Part shown: positions 9,820 to 19,224 of the stretch, piece by piece
Position numbering within the stretch: the first letter of the stretch is position 1
How the letters are laid out: each line of letters begins with the position of its first letter
Source: Brevibacillus sp. SYP-B805
GTDB lineage: Bacteria; Bacillota; Bacilli; Brevibacillales; Brevibacillaceae
Direction: 5' to 3'
Assembly: GCF_011059135.1 (NCBI RefSeq)
Contig: NZ_JAALGD010000012.1
Location: 1-64,000, forward strand
Length of the DNA: 64,000 nucleotides
Made by a program: the position numbers and the translations under genes
The notes under the pieces: generated by a model
What the model was told of the DNA's origin: nothing
Seen by the model: the letters and a program-made list of their open reading frames with translations, nothing else
Database searches by the model: none

Positions 9820-9950
9820 CCCCGCCGACTCAAGCGAACGCTCCACCCACTCGGCGTCAGCTAACGCTTTGCCGAGTGGAGTCCCTTGCTGGTGTCGGCG
9901 GGGGCCCCCAAACTTTATCGCTTTAATGAACTTAAATTTTCCGATCTGCC
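9820..9950. repeat. Dispersed nested-hairpin repeat, copy 1
   Basis: Outer stem CCCCGCCGAC (9820-9829) pairs with GTCGGCGGGG (9894-9903); inner stem CCACTCGGC (9847-9855) pairs with GCCGAGTGG (9871-9879). A conserved T-rich tail follows. It lies between the GGDEF/EAL terminator and the phoX Pho box. Related copies are at 15499, 18552, 23026 and 51619. Confidence 0.85.
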
Positions 9951-9995
9951 AAATAAAGAAAAGCCGTCGGCACTAGTTTGTACCGACAGCTTTTC
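9951..9995 (-). terminator. Terminator of the GGDEF/EAL gene
   Basis: A 13-bp stem with one mismatch (9958-9970 with 9983-9995) starts right after the stop codon and is followed on the minus strand by TTTATTT. Confidence 0.8.
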
Positions 9996-9996
9996 C

Positions 9997-12900
9997 TTAC
10001 CTCACCCAATTCGGCAGGGCACCGGCGAGCAGCCGGGACGCTTCCTCCTGCGAGACCGGCCGGCTGAACAGATAGCCCTGGGCTTCGTGACAGCCCAGCT
10101 CCTCCAGCACGGCGATTTGTTCCCATGTCTCGACTCCTTCCGCCAGCACCTTCAGCTTCAAGCTGTGGGCCATGCTGACAATCGCCTTGATGATGGCGAT
10201 GCTGTCCGGCTCTGCGGAAATGTCTTTGACAAACGAATGGTCGATCTTCAGCGAATCGATCGGAAACTTCCGCAGGCGGCCCAGCGAGGAATAGCCTGTC
10301 CCGAAATCGTCGATCGCAATGTGGATGCCCATCTGCCTGAGCGCCCGCAGTTTGTCGTTGACATGATCCACATCATAGAGAGCCGCGCTTTCCTTCAATT
10401 CCAGCACCAGCCTGTCCGGCGGCAGCCCCGTCTCCTCCAGGATGCGCTGCACGCCGCCTACAAAATCCGGCTGCTGGAATTGCAGGGTGGACAGATTGAC
10501 GGCCATCCGCAATTCGCCATAACCGTCATCCTGCCAGCGCTTCACCTGACGGCACGCCTCCTTCAGCACCCACTCATTGATGGCCAGAATCAAGCCGGTC
10601 TCTTCCGCCAGCGGGACAAACTCCGCCGGCGAGAGCATGCCCAACTCTGGATGCTGCCAGCGAATCAATGCCTCCATGCCGATGATGCGGCCTGTCCGGA
10701 TATCCAGCTGGGGTTGGAAGAACAGCTGAAACTCCTTTTGTTCCCATGCCGCATGAAGGGCATTTTCCAACAGCAGGCTGGAAGCGCCGGGCGCATCCGC
10801 CACATCGGCAAACCGCTGATACCGGTTTTTCCCCTGTTCTTTCGCCCGGTACATCGCCATATCCGCGTGCCTCATCAGCGATTCGGCATCCGTGCCGTCC
10901 TGCGGGTAAAGGGCAATGCCGATGCTGGTCGTGACGTGCAGCAGCAGATCATTCAGTTCAAACGGCTGGGCAAACACTCCCAGGATCTTCTCCGCAGTCC
11001 GCACTGCCTGATCCGGACTGTCCAGGGCGGGAAGCAGCACGGTGAATTCGTCGCCGCCCATTCTCGCCAGCATGTCTCCCTCCCCCATACAGTTTTTCAG
11101 GTGCCCGGCCACCGTGATCAACAGCTTGTCCCCGATATCGTGGCCCAAGGTATCGTTGATCAGCTTGAAGCGGTCCAGATCCAGAAACATGACGCCCAGC
11201 ATCTTCCCGCTGCGCTCGGCTTCCTCCAAAGCCGCCGTCAGCTGTTTCTTGAACAGGCGGCGGTTGGGCAAATCGGTCAGGGCATCATGGTAGGCGAGGT
11301 GATTGATCGTCTGTTCCGCCCGTTTGCGTTCCGTGATATCCTTGGCGATGCCAAAGGCGCCGACCGGCACCTGATCGATGATGATCGGCACGGTATTGAC
11401 ATGCAGCGTGACGCTGTGGCCCTGTTTATGGCGGATGCTCACTTCGAAGTTTTGGATGTTTCCTTTGCGCACCTGCTTATAGTGACGGATTGCCTTGGCC
11501 TGTTCTTCCGGGACCACAAACTGGATAAACGGCTTGTTCAGCATTTCCTCCGGCTCATAGCCGGTGATCTCCTTCACGGCGGGATTTACGCTGGTCAAGT
11601 GGCCGCGGGTATTGAAGGCGAACACGGCATCCGTATTGTGTTCAAACAGCGACCGGTACCGCTGTTCGCTTTCCTCCAGGCGGCGTTCCGCCAACTTGCG
11701 CTGCGTGATGTCACGGGCCAGCACCGCCACGCTGTCCACCCTGCCATCGGCATCGGTAACGGGGATGGCGCTGGCCTCAATATGGATACAGGTTCCATCA
11801 TGATGGCGGAACCGGCATTCGAAGTACTGCGTGGATTTGGTCTCCAGCAAGGTCCGGTTCATCTGCTGCATCCGCGGCACTTCGTCCGGATGGAGAAAAT
11901 CAAGCACGTTCTTCCCGATATAGGATTCGGCAGGCTCCACAAACAGCGACCGGTAGGAAGGCGACGCATACCGCACGGTCCCATCGATCCCATAGATACA
12001 GAAGATGTCCGACATGTTTTCCGCGATCAGCCGATAGCGCGCTTCGCTTTCACGAAGGGCTTCCTCCATCTTTTTGCGCTCCGTGACATCTTCGGCAATG
12101 GCAAAAATGCCGACAACGCTCCCGTCCACCAACATGGGAAAACAGGTGACATGGAGATCGAGGGGATGTCCCATTTTGTGACGGATCGTGACTTCAAATT
12201 GTTGGGTTTCGCCGTTTTTCACCTTGGCCAGATGATGGGCAATCCGCTCCTCGTTCTCCGGCCAAAGCACCTGACGGTAGAAGAGAGCGGATAGCTCCTC
12301 CGGCCGAAACCCGGTAATCGCTTCGACAGCCGGATTCCCGCTCAGAAAACGGCCTTCCAGATCCAGCAGGCAGACGAGATGGGGATTGTGCTGAAAAAGC
12401 GATTCGTACTGGATGTTTTTCAACCGGGCCATTTGCAGCGCTTTGCGCCGATCCATGTAGGCGGCAAGCAGCTGGAAGGTGAAGATCGCCACCGTCGTCA
12501 CTTCGCCAAAGGCCAGCACCTGGGCTTGATCCAGCGTGAATGCCGCGGGAAAAAGCGTACCGGCAACCCTGCCGAATTCCACGTTTCTCCAATTCGCAAA
12601 CTGCAGGACAGCCATCGCCATGCCGATGGAAACGGCCGCAGCGGCTCTGCGGCGCATGCTGGCGGATACGCTTTCCCCTTCTTTGTAAAGGACGCAGCGC
12701 ATGAGAATCAACATGAGCAGCGACATGCTCCCAAAGTTCAGCCCCGTTTGCAATAGGCCGATCTGGTGCAAGGGTTCAGCCGATAGAATGACCAGGCAAT
12801 GAAGGAGGGTAAATCCGCCCCCGGCGGTAAAACTGCCGATCAGCGATTTGGCCAGCGGACGGACAGGGAGGAGAAAACCGATCTGCATCATCAATATCGT

Positions 12901-13170
12901 CACGTGAGAGAACAGCAAGGAGTACAGGAACATCTCGGCATCAACCCGTTCCGGCGCATGCGGGTGGAACGCAATCATCCCGATATAGGGAAGAAGCGAT
13001 ATGCCGATGCCGCCGATCACGGTCCCGCAGCCGATCCAGAAAAGGCGGGGCCGCCCCTTCGTCATCTGCAGGCGGTCGAAGATGTCCATCATCGTGTATA
13101 TGGCAAGAACGGCAATCAGGAAGGAAAGGGCAGCCAGGGAGAAGTCGATCGCTCCCGTTATCGATTCCAA
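9997..13170 (-). CDS. Membrane sensor with three PAS, GGDEF and EAL domains
   Basis: Probable cyclic-di-GMP synthesis and/or breakdown protein of 1057 residues. About seven N-terminal membrane helices (to about 245) are followed by three PAS domains, a GGDEF domain with an intact RMGGDEF active site and an EAL domain with intact EALIRW, DDFGTGYSS and AEGVE motifs, so both activities are possible. The inhibitory RxxD site before GGDEF is absent (GEGD instead). The membrane part has a MHYT-like stretch YIGMIAFH in which the metal-binding Met-His is replaced by Leu-Pro. The start is TTG at 13170 behind GGAAGGGGG. It interrupts the pab genes and has its own promoter and terminator, so its presence here is not functional coupling with folate synthesis. 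Confidence 0.9.
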   Translation of the reverse strand: MESITGAIDFSLAALSFLIAVLAIYTMMDIFDRLQMTKGRPRLFWIGCGTVIGGIGISLLPYIGMIAFHPHAPERVDAEMFLYSLLFSHVTILMMQIGFLLPVRPLAKSLIGSFTAGGGFTLLHCLVILSAEPLHQIGLLQTGLNFGSMSLLMLILMRCVLYKEGESVSASMRRRAAAAVSIGMAMAVLQFANWRNVEFGRVAGTLFPAAFTLDQAQVLAFGEVTTVAIFTFQLLAAYMDRRKALQMARLKNIQYESLFQHNPHLVCLLDLEGRFLSGNPAVEAITGFRPEELSALFYRQVLWPENEERIAHHLAKVKNGETQQFEVTIRHKMGHPLDLHVTCFPMLVDGSVVGIFAIAEDVTERKKMEEALRESEARYRLIAENMSDIFCIYGIDGTVRYASPSYRSLFVEPAESYIGKNVLDFLHPDEVPRMQQMNRTLLETKSTQYFECRFRHHDGTCIHIEASAIPVTDADGRVDSVAVLARDITQRKLAERRLEESEQRYRSLFEHNTDAVFAFNTRGHLTSVNPAVKEITGYEPEEMLNKPFIQFVVPEEQAKAIRHYKQVRKGNIQNFEVSIRHKQGHSVTLHVNTVPIIIDQVPVGAFGIAKDITERKRAEQTINHLAYHDALTDLPNRRLFKKQLTAALEEAERSGKMLGVMFLDLDRFKLINDTLGHDIGDKLLITVAGHLKNCMGEGDMLARMGGDEFTVLLPALDSPDQAVRTAEKILGVFAQPFELNDLLLHVTTSIGIALYPQDGTDAESLMRHADMAMYRAKEQGKNRYQRFADVADAPGASSLLLENALHAAWEQKEFQLFFQPQLDIRTGRIIGMEALIRWQHPELGMLSPAEFVPLAEETGLILAINEWVLKEACRQVKRWQDDGYGELRMAVNLSTLQFQQPDFVGGVQRILEETGLPPDRLVLELKESAALYDVDHVNDKLRALRQMGIHIAIDDFGTGYSSLGRLRKFPIDSLKIDHSFVKDISAEPDSIAIIKAIVSMAHSLKLKVLAEGVETWEQIAVLEELGCHEAQGYLFSRPVSQEEASRLLAGALPNWVR

Positions 13171-13209
13171 AAATGTGTCCCCCTTCCAAAAAGAATCTCA
13201 CCATTATGT

Positions 13210-13239
13210 AATATATGGAAAAACAGACGGGGTTGACAA
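13210..13239 (-). promoter_or_regulatory. Promoter of the GGDEF/EAL gene
   Basis: Minus-strand -35 TTGTCA (13234-13239), 18-bp spacer, -10 TATATT (13210-13215), between the pabA terminator and the TTG start. Confidence 0.6.
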
Positions 13240-13241
13240 GA

Positions 13242-13278
13242 GAAAAATGAAGAAGCCACTCTTCTCCGAATGGCTTCT
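13242..13278 (-). terminator. Terminator after pabA
   Basis: An 8-bp stem AGAAGCCA/TGGCTTCT (13251-13258 with 13271-13278) followed on the minus strand by TCATTTTT. It ends the pabB-pabA transcript before the GGDEF/EAL gene. Confidence 0.65.
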
Positions 13279-13295
13279 CCACGTTTATGGATGGC

Positions 13296-13880
13296 TTACC
13301 TTTTTCCGGCACCCTCGTACTGGGTCAAAAAGTTTTTCAACAGCTGCTTGCCGAACTGGGTGATAATCGATTCCGGATGGAACTGTACGCCTTCGATGGC
13401 GTACTGGCGATGGCGGACTGCCATGATCTCCCCCTCCGCCGTCCGTGCCGATACCTCCAGCACATCAGGCAGGGTCTCCTCTTCGATGATCAGCGAGTGA
13501 TAGCGGGCCGCCTCAAAGGGTGAAGGGATATCGCGAAAGATCGTCTTGCCGTCGTGATGGATTTCGGACGTCTTGCCGTGCATCAGGCGTTCCGCCCGCA
13601 CCACCCTGCCGCCGAATACCTGACCGATCGACTGGTGGCCCAAGCAGACGCCCAGGATCGGGACCCTGCCCGCAAAATGGCGGATGACTTCCATGCTGAT
13701 CCCCGCTTCGTTGGGCGTGCAGGGCCCCGGCGAAATCATCAGATAGTCGGGAGCCAACCGCTCGATCTCCTCTATCGTGATCTGATCGTTGCGGTACACC
13801 CGCAACTCTTCGCCCATCTCTCCCACATACTGCACCAGATTGTAGGTAAACGAATCATAATTGTCAATCATGATAATCAT
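13296..13880 (-). CDS. pabA: Aminodeoxychorismate/anthranilate synthase component II
   Basis: Class I glutamine amidotransferase that supplies ammonia to PabB. The 194-residue length is typical. DNYDSFTYN opens the protein, the nucleophile cysteine lies in [10 protein letters not shown] (about residue 79), and the His-Glu pair in VQFHPESI. The ATG at 13880 has GAGGAG upstream and overlaps the pabB stop as ATGA, indicating translational coupling. In B. subtilis the homologue serves both folate and tryptophan synthesis; no trp genes are in this window. Confidence 0.95.
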   Translation of the reverse strand: MIIMIDNYDSFTYNLVQYVGEMGEELRVYRNDQITIEEIERLAPDYLMISPGPCTPNEAGISMEVIRHFAGRVPILGVCLGHQSIGQVFGGRVVRAERLMHGKTSEIHHDGKTIFRDIPSPFEAARYHSLIIEEETLPDVLEVSARTAEGEIMAVRHRQYAIEGVQFHPESIITQFGKQLLKNFLTQYEGAGKR

Positions 13881-15391
13881 ACGCTCGTCTCCTCTCTGCT
13901 CTTCCTTCTTTCTTCGCTCAACTCCAGCGCTTTCCACAGCGCTTCCGCCTTCTTCAGCGACTCGAAATACTCTGCCTCCGGAATGGAATCGATCACGATG
14001 CCGGCTCCTGCCTGCACATGAGCCACCCCGTCTTTGGCCACAAGCGTCCGGATCGCGATGTTAATCTCCAGATCGCCGTCGAAGCCGAACCAGCCGATCG
14101 AGCCCGTATAGACCCCCCGCTTCACCGGTTCCAGCTCTTCGATGATCTCCATCGTCCGCACCTTGGGCGCACCCGTGATCGTCCCGCCCGGAAATGCGGC
14201 GGCTACCGCGTCGAAGGCGTCTTTGCCGTCCGCCAGCATCCCCCGGACGTGCGACACGATGTGCATGACATGGGAGTATTTCTCCACGGTCATGAATTCG
14301 CTCACTTCCACGCTGCCATACCGGCAGACACGGCCCAGGTCGTTGCGCTCCAGATCAACCAGCATGACGTGTTCGGCCCGTTCCTTCTCGTTGTCGATCA
14401 GCTCCCGGGCCAGGCGTTCATCCTCGGCCTCGCTCCGGCCCCGCGGGCGGGTCCCGGCGATCGGGCGGGTGCTTACTTCCCCGTCCTTCACTTTGATCAG
14501 GAGCTCCGGCGATCCGCTGACCAGTTGAAACTCCGGGAAATGAAGATACCCCATATACGGTGAGGGGTTCAGCCGGCGGAGCACGCCGTATACCTCAACC
14601 GGCTCCACCTGCATCCGCCTGCTCTGCCGTACGGACAGGTTCACCTGGAACACATCTCCCTGGGCGATATACGCCTGCACCCGCCGCACCGCCTGTTCAA
14701 ATTCCTCCCGGGAAAACGACACCTCCTCCGCCTCAGCCGCAGCGAGCGGCCGTCTGCGGAGCGCTTCCCAATCGGTCTGCTCCTGCGGCGAGACGCATGT
14801 CAGCAGCCGCTTCGCGCGCCCGACAAGGCGTTCGGCCGCCTGGCGATAAGACGCTTCCGTCAGTTCCGCCACCGGGATCTGCGTCAGGCAGCAGAGTTCG
14901 CGGGTCTGATGATCAAAGGCGATCACGTCCTGCACGATCATCACATACAGATCGGGCAGCTGCAGATCATCCTTGGCCTGATCGGGGAGCGTCGGCTCAA
15001 AATAACGGTTCATGTCATAGCTCAGATAACCGACCGCTCCCCCGCAAAAATCCGGCAGGCCGGAAAACCGCGGCATCCGGTACTTCTGCAGCAGCCGGCG
15101 CAGCACATGCAGCGGATTCTCTCCGTTTACGCATTCCTCCCTGCCGTCGGCATAGCGGATCACGGTGACCCGATTCTTCGATATTACCGACGCGATGGGG
15201 TCGCCGGCAAGAAAGGTATACCGGCCCGCTCGTCCGCTTTCCAACAGGACGGCCCCCTCCAGGGACGGCCTCAGCTGGGTCATCAGATGGAAAGGATCAA
15301 GATGCTCCGGCCATGGCAGACGTACCGCCAGCGGCACATAGGGATAACCCGACGGCGTGTGCTTCAACTCTTCAAAAGCAGGCAGGATCAA
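13877..15391 (-). CDS. pabB: Aminodeoxychorismate synthase component I (TrpE/PabB family)
   Basis: Aminates chorismate using ammonia from PabA. The 504-residue protein has the N-terminal component I domain and the chorismate-binding core with [27 protein letters not shown] and QAGAGIV. The position equivalent to the E. coli PabB lysine of PIKGT is alanine (PIAGT), as in TrpE, so sequence alone does not separate pabB from trpE; overlap with pabA and proximity to cysK and the fol genes favour pabB. It starts at TTG 15391; an in-frame stop just upstream excludes a longer start. Confidence 0.85.
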   Translation of the reverse strand: MILPAFEELKHTPSGYPYVPLAVRLPWPEHLDPFHLMTQLRPSLEGAVLLESGRAGRYTFLAGDPIASVISKNRVTVIRYADGREECVNGENPLHVLRRLLQKYRMPRFSGLPDFCGGAVGYLSYDMNRYFEPTLPDQAKDDLQLPDLYVMIVQDVIAFDHQTRELCCLTQIPVAELTEASYRQAAERLVGRAKRLLTCVSPQEQTDWEALRRRPLAAAEAEEVSFSREEFEQAVRRVQAYIAQGDVFQVNLSVRQSRRMQVEPVEVYGVLRRLNPSPYMGYLHFPEFQLVSGSPELLIKVKDGEVSTRPIAGTRPRGRSEAEDERLARELIDNEKERAEHVMLVDLERNDLGRVCRYGSVEVSEFMTVEKYSHVMHIVSHVRGMLADGKDAFDAVAAAFPGGTITGAPKVRTMEIIEELEPVKRGVYTGSIGWFGFDGDLEINIAIRTLVAKDGVAHVQAGAGIVIDSIPEAEYFESLKKAEALWKALELSEERRKSREETSV

Positions 15392-15498
15392 GGCTGTTCA
15401 CGCTCCGAATGTTAATCGCCAAATGCTTATCCTTCATAGTAGCATGAAACAATCAACCCCGCTATAGCCCGCGCCGTTCCGGATGAGGCGTAAAATAA

Positions 15499-15640
15499 CC
15501 CCGCCGACTTAAGCGAACGCTCTACCCACTCGGCGATAGCTATCACTGCGCCGAGTGGGGTCCCTTGCTGGTGTCGGCGGGGGCCCCCAAACTTTCTTCG
15601 TCACTTTATCATTTTAATGAACTTAAACTTTCCAATCTGC
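15499..15640. repeat. Dispersed nested-hairpin repeat, copy 2
   Basis: Outer stem CCCCGCCGAC (15499-15508) with GTCGGCGGGG (15573-15582), inner 11-bp stem CCCACTCGGCG (15525-15535) with CGCCGAGTGGG (15549-15559), then the T-rich tail shared with copy 1. It fills most of the 300-bp gap between cysK and pabB. Confidence 0.88.
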
Positions 15641-15683
15641 TAAAAACAGGCCATAAAGCCCGTCGATGCGGCTTTATGGCCTG
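15641..15683 (-). terminator. Terminator of cysK
   Basis: Perfect 14-bp stem (15647-15660 with 15670-15683), 9-base loop, then five U on the minus strand, 12 bases after the stop codon. Confidence 0.92.
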
Positions 15684-15694
15684 ACTTTTCCCTC

Positions 15695-16627
15695 TTATTC
15701 TTCAAACTGGTAAAGCGGTGTGGAAAGATAGCGCTCACCGTTGCTGGGGATGACGGCAACGACATTTTTGCCTTTGCCCAGTTTCTTCGCCACCTTCAGC
15801 GCAGCATGGATCGCGGCGCCGGAAGAGATGCCGCCGAGAATCCCCTCTTCGCGTGCCACGCGGCGGGCTGCCTCATAAGCCTCTTCCGCTTCCACCTGGA
15901 TGATTTCATCGTAGATTTGCGTATCGAGAATGTCCGGAACAAAGCCGGCACCGATCCCCTGAATCTTGTGCGGACCCGGTTTGCCGCCGGAGAGAACCGG
16001 CGACGATGCAGGTTCCACCGCCACGATGTGGATATGGGGATACGCTTCCTTCAGCACTTGACCCGCACCGGTAATGGTGCCGCCGGTACCGACGCCTGCG
16101 ATGAAGGCATCGATGCCCCCGATCTCCTTGCCCTGTGCGAGCAGTTCCTGTCCGGTCGTCTCCCGGTGAACCTTCGGGTTGGCCGGGTTTTTGAACTGCT
16201 GCGGCATGAAATAGGACGGATTTTCGCTGGCGATCTCTTCCGCCTTGCGAATCGCTCCGCGCATGCCTTCCGATCCGGGCGTCAGGATCAGCTCGGCCCC
16301 ATAAGCCCGCAGCAGATTGCGGCGCTCTAAGCTCATCGTCTCCGGCATTACCAGGATCGCCTTGTATCCTTTGGCAGCCGCCACCATCGCCAACCCGATC
16401 CCGGTGTTGCCGCTGGTCGGTTCAATGATCGTATCGCCCGGCTTCAATTTTCCTTCCTGTTCAGCCGCTTCGATCATGGACAGCGCAATCCGATCTTTCA
16501 CGCTGCTGCCCGGGTTGTAAAACTCCAGTTTCAGGTACACATTGGCCAGATCGTCGCTGACAACGCGGTTTAATTTTACCAGCGGTGTAGATCCGATCAG
16601 CTCTGTAATCGAGTTTGCCACTCGCAT
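15695..16627 (-). CDS. cysK: Cysteine synthase A (O-acetylserine sulfhydrylase)
   Basis: PLP enzyme that makes cysteine from O-acetylserine and sulfide. The 310-residue protein shows the PLP lysine in SSVKDR, the TSGNTG substrate loop, the phosphate-binding GTGGTITG and the C-terminal GGISSGAA. Length and motifs are those of CysK rather than cystathionine beta-synthase. It has its own promoter, a palindromic 5' leader element and a strong terminator, so it is a single-gene unit in the yacD-cysK-pab order seen in Bacilli. Confidence 0.95.
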   Translation of the reverse strand: MRVANSITELIGSTPLVKLNRVVSDDLANVYLKLEFYNPGSSVKDRIALSMIEAAEQEGKLKPGDTIIEPTSGNTGIGLAMVAAAKGYKAILVMPETMSLERRNLLRAYGAELILTPGSEGMRGAIRKAEEIASENPSYFMPQQFKNPANPKVHRETTGQELLAQGKEIGGIDAFIAGVGTGGTITGAGQVLKEAYPHIHIVAVEPASSPVLSGGKPGPHKIQGIGAGFVPDILDTQIYDEIIQVEAEEAYEAARRVAREEGILGGISSGAAIHAALKVAKKLGKGKNVVAVIPSNGERYLSTPLYQFEE

Positions 16628-16647
16628 GCTTCCGCCTCCCTAAATAC

Positions 16648-16704
16648 CCAAGTAAAATACTAGGTTTTATTGGCATTATACCAAAGGGGAGCAAAAACCG
16701 TCAA
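16648..16704 (-). promoter_or_regulatory. cysK promoter with operator-like palindrome
   Basis: Minus-strand -35 TTGACG (16699-16704), 18-bp spacer, extended -10 TGGTATAAT (-10 at 16675-16680). Just downstream an imperfect palindrome with CCAAGTAAAA and TTTTATTGG arms (16648-16673) covers the start of the transcript. CymR, which controls cysK in Bacillus, is a possible ligand; the match to its site was not tested. Confidence 0.65.
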
Positions 16705-16705
16705 T

Positions 16706-17596
16706 TTATTGTTTTCCCACAATTCGAACACCGACCGCCTGCTTCAACCGCTCCAGCACCTGATCGAGCGATTCCACCTGGGCCAGTGCCAGCTCGTGCC
16801 GAATCTGTTCTTTCACGGCTTCATACGGCAATTGTTCCGCGTCCTGGCGCTCCAGCACGCGGATGATGGCATACTGCCCGTCCAGGGGGATCGGATTGCT
16901 GTCTTGATTCAACGGCAGGGAAGCGATGGTCTCTTTCATTTGATCCGGCAGGTCTTGATCCTCGGAGGACACCCACCCGAGATCGCCGCCGTTCGCGGCC
17001 GTCAGCGTATCGATCGACCGCTCCTTGGCCAGCGTGGAAAAGTTGGCCCCGGCCTGCAGTTCCCGCTGCACCTGCTTTGCCTCTGCCTGGGAAGCCACGA
17101 CGATCTGCCAGACGCGGGCTCTCATCGGCTTCGCATAGCGGTCCTTGTGTTTGTTGTACTCGTTCTTCATCTCGTCCTCGCTGACCGCTATGTCTCTTGT
17201 CGCCAGCTCCTGCAGCAAGAGCTGGTACGTCACCTCCTGACGCAGGGCGTCCAGATCGGTGCCGGCCTGCTCTTTCAACGCCGTCTGGAAATCCTGCTCC
17301 GGGCCGTAGCTCTCCTTGATCTTGGCGATCTCCTCATCGACACGCTTGGGATCGAGGGTGAGGCCGATCCGTTTGGCCTCCTGGAAGACCACTTCCCGAT
17401 CGATCATGTCTTCCAGGACCTGCTGACCGTATTTCTGCTTCAGATTGCGTATCCAGTCAGCCTCGGTGATCGTCGTGCCGCCCACCACCGCCGCTGCCTG
17501 CAGCTCGCTTGCCTGCTTGTACCAGGACCAGGTCACCACCGCTACCAGCAGGACCAAAGCCGCGATCAAGCTCCACAACATTTTGACGTTGTTCAA
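16706..17596 (-). CDS. Membrane-anchored peptidyl-prolyl isomerase (SurA/PrsA-like)
   Basis: Foldase-type protein of 296 residues with a short cytoplasmic N-terminus, one membrane helix (about 7-26) and an extracytoplasmic part. A SurA-N-like helical region precedes a parvulin (PpiC) domain at about 155-250, with the GGDLGWV signature. There is no lipobox cysteine, so it is anchored by its helix, unlike PrsA. It corresponds to yacD of B. subtilis, between hslO and cysK. Start is TTG at 17596 behind GGGAGGGG. Its stop touches the cysK -35. Confidence 0.85.
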   Translation of the reverse strand: MNNVKMLWSLIAALVLLVAVVTWSWYKQASELQAAAVVGGTTITEADWIRNLKQKYGQQVLEDMIDREVVFQEAKRIGLTLDPKRVDEEIAKIKESYGPEQDFQTALKEQAGTDLDALRQEVTYQLLLQELATRDIAVSEDEMKNEYNKHKDRYAKPMRARVWQIVVASQAEAKQVQRELQAGANFSTLAKERSIDTLTAANGGDLGWVSSEDQDLPDQMKETIASLPLNQDSNPIPLDGQYAIIRVLERQDAEQLPYEAVKEQIRHELALAQVESLDQVLERLKQAVGVRIVGKQ

Positions 17597-17609
17597 CCTT
17601 TCCCCTCCC

Positions 17610-18494
17610 TTAGCTGCGGGACTCGATTTCCCCTTTCAGCTTCTCCAAGGATTCCCTGTCGAAATAGTATCGTTCATTGCAAAAATGGCAGTGCACTTCT
17701 GCTTCTCCCTGTTCGGCGATGATGCTTTCCATCTCCGCCTTGCCGAGGCTGACCAGCACTTCGCTCACCTTTTCCGGGGAGCAGGTGCACGCGAAATGAA
17801 TCTCCGTCCGGCTCAAGATCTTGGGGTCCTCCAGCACCTGTTCCAGAATCTGCTCCGGCGTCATCCCCTCCCCGATCATCCGGGAAACCTGCGGCAGCTT
17901 GGCGATTTTCTGCTCGATCACGTCGATCACGTCATCGGGTGTCCCCGGCATCAGCTGCACGATAAAGCCCCCTGATGCCAGCACGTAGCGTTCCTGCGGG
18001 TGAACCAGCACGCCCACCCCTACGGCCGACGGAGTTTGTTCCGATACCACGAAGTAATAGGTGAAGTCCTCCCCGATTTCCCCGGAGACGATCGGCGAAC
18101 TGCCTTTATACGGTTCGCGCAGCCCGAGATCCTTGACCACATGGAGAAAGCCGTCGGTCCCCACCGCTCTTTTCACATCCAGCTTCCCTTTGTCATTCAG
18201 CTCGAAATGAACGTGCGGATTGGAGACGTAGGCACGCGCTTCGCCGTGGGCATTCGCCTCCGCCACGATCTGGCCGATCGGGCCTCCCCCATTTATTTTG
18301 ACAGAGATCCGTTCATCTCCTTTCAGCATGGCGCCCATCATCACGGTGGCGGTCAATGTCCGTCCCATGGCGGCCGTCGCCGTGTTCCACATGTCATGCC
18401 GGCGGCGAATCTCCTCCACGATCCCGGTCGTCCGCGCGGCAAAAGCCCGCACATTCCCGTCAAATCCGGTTGCCCGTATCAAATAATCGCTCAT
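17610..18494 (-). CDS. hslO: Redox-regulated chaperone Hsp33
   Basis: Holdase chaperone activated by oxidation and unfolding. The 294-residue protein has the N-terminal Hsp33 domain (MSDYLIRATGFDG, NGGGPIGQIVAEA) and a C-terminal zinc centre formed by CTC and CHFC, all four cysteines present. ATG at 18494 is supported by GGAGGAG; the longer open frame upstream belongs to the decayed gene next door. In related genomes coaX is the upstream neighbour; here 24.6 kb separates them. Confidence 0.95.
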   Translation of the reverse strand: MSDYLIRATGFDGNVRAFAARTTGIVEEIRRRHDMWNTATAAMGRTLTATVMMGAMLKGDERISVKINGGGPIGQIVAEANAHGEARAYVSNPHVHFELNDKGKLDVKRAVGTDGFLHVVKDLGLREPYKGSSPIVSGEIGEDFTYYFVVSEQTPSAVGVGVLVHPQERYVLASGGFIVQLMPGTPDDVIDVIEQKIAKLPQVSRMIGEGMTPEQILEQVLEDPKILSRTEIHFACTCSPEKVSEVLVSLGKAEMESIIAEQGEAEVHCHFCNERYYFDRESLEKLKGEIESRS

Positions 18495-18551
18495 GATGCG
18501 CTCCTCCTTCATGCTCCTGACCAAAAATGAGACTCGACGATAGTGTACCAT

Positions 18552-18596
18552 AAAAACCCCCGCCCAACCCAAGCGGTCGCTCAAGTCGGGCGGGGG
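18552..18596 (-). terminator. Terminator hairpin, short form of the dispersed repeat (copy 5)
   Basis: A 9-bp GC stem (18557-18565 with 18588-18596) followed by five U on the minus strand. The interior carries AAGCGGTCGCT, matching the AAGCGAACGCT core of copies 1, 2 and 4, so it looks like a reduced copy of the same element used as a terminator for the pseudogene. Confidence 0.75.
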
Positions 18597-18604
18597 ACAA
18601 CCGG

Positions 18605-18984
18605 CCGCCTTTTCAGCGGCGTACGGCACGTTGACAACGTTCCCGGTTTTGGCATCGACATAGACCTCGGCAGCATCCCGTTCGGTCCATAAATCAGGAC
18701 GGGCCCCGGCGCTTTTTTTCCCACAGCTACCGGCCAGATGTAGCAAAGCGTCAGTTCCTGGCCACTCAGGTACGCCTGAGGAGCGGCTTCCGCTGAGACC
18801 AGGGGCTGGCGGTCCGGCAAGCCGGTTTGCTCACCGGCGGCCGCAAAAAGGGAAAAGCCCGGGATGCTCCCCATCGCCAGGGCTTGCTCCACGTTGGCGT
18901 CACGCGGGCGGCGGCATGCACGGGCAAGACTGCCAACACGCTGACCAGCGCCATAACCAGCAGCGACGGACTGATCGGCTTCAT
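18605..18984 (-). pseudogene. Decayed secreted PepSY-like gene
   Basis: A gene-like minus-strand region split across three frames. The first frame begins at ATG 18984 behind GGGAGG and encodes a signal peptide ending in VHAAA; the second carries QPLVSAEAAPQAYLSGQE and LTLCYIWPVAVGKK; the third continues with DAAEVYVDAKTGNVVNV. The last piece resembles PepSY-type domains (V-D-x-x-T-G-x-V). At least two frameshifts are needed, so it is not expected to make a product. The frames join end to end, which supports one ancestral gene of about 125 codons. Sequencing error is the other explanation. Confidence 0.6.
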
Positions 18985-19224
18985 CCCTGTAACCTCCCTA
19001 CATTCATATCGGATTTTACTATTATTCGTCTCATTAATTATCTAACCCGCAACACTTGGGACAGCAATGCATCGGAAGCATATTGGACCAAGTAGCATCA
19101 CGAATTAAACTCGGAAAAAATCGCCACTATTGAAAATTAAATCTCACCAATTCATAGTAAGTAGTGTAAAATATAAGATAAATATCCAATTTAATGTATT
19201 TACAAACAAGAATTGGAGGGAGCT
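18985..19224. other. AT-rich junction with little content
   Basis: Composition drops to AT-rich from about 19010 and stays so to about 21540. A weak plus-strand promoter may lie in it (TTGAAA, 17-bp spacer, CATAGT, around 19131-19159). Nothing else is evident. Confidence 0.4.

Noticed and set aside
9886-12294. 802-residue open frame on the plus strand opposite the GGDEF/EAL gene
   Set aside because: Antisense shadow of a long GC-rich gene; the other strand encodes well-conserved PAS, GGDEF and EAL motifs.
15392-15498. pabB promoter upstream of the TTG start
   Set aside because: Several TTG-like and TAC-like motifs are present but none has correct spacing; not reported as a feature.
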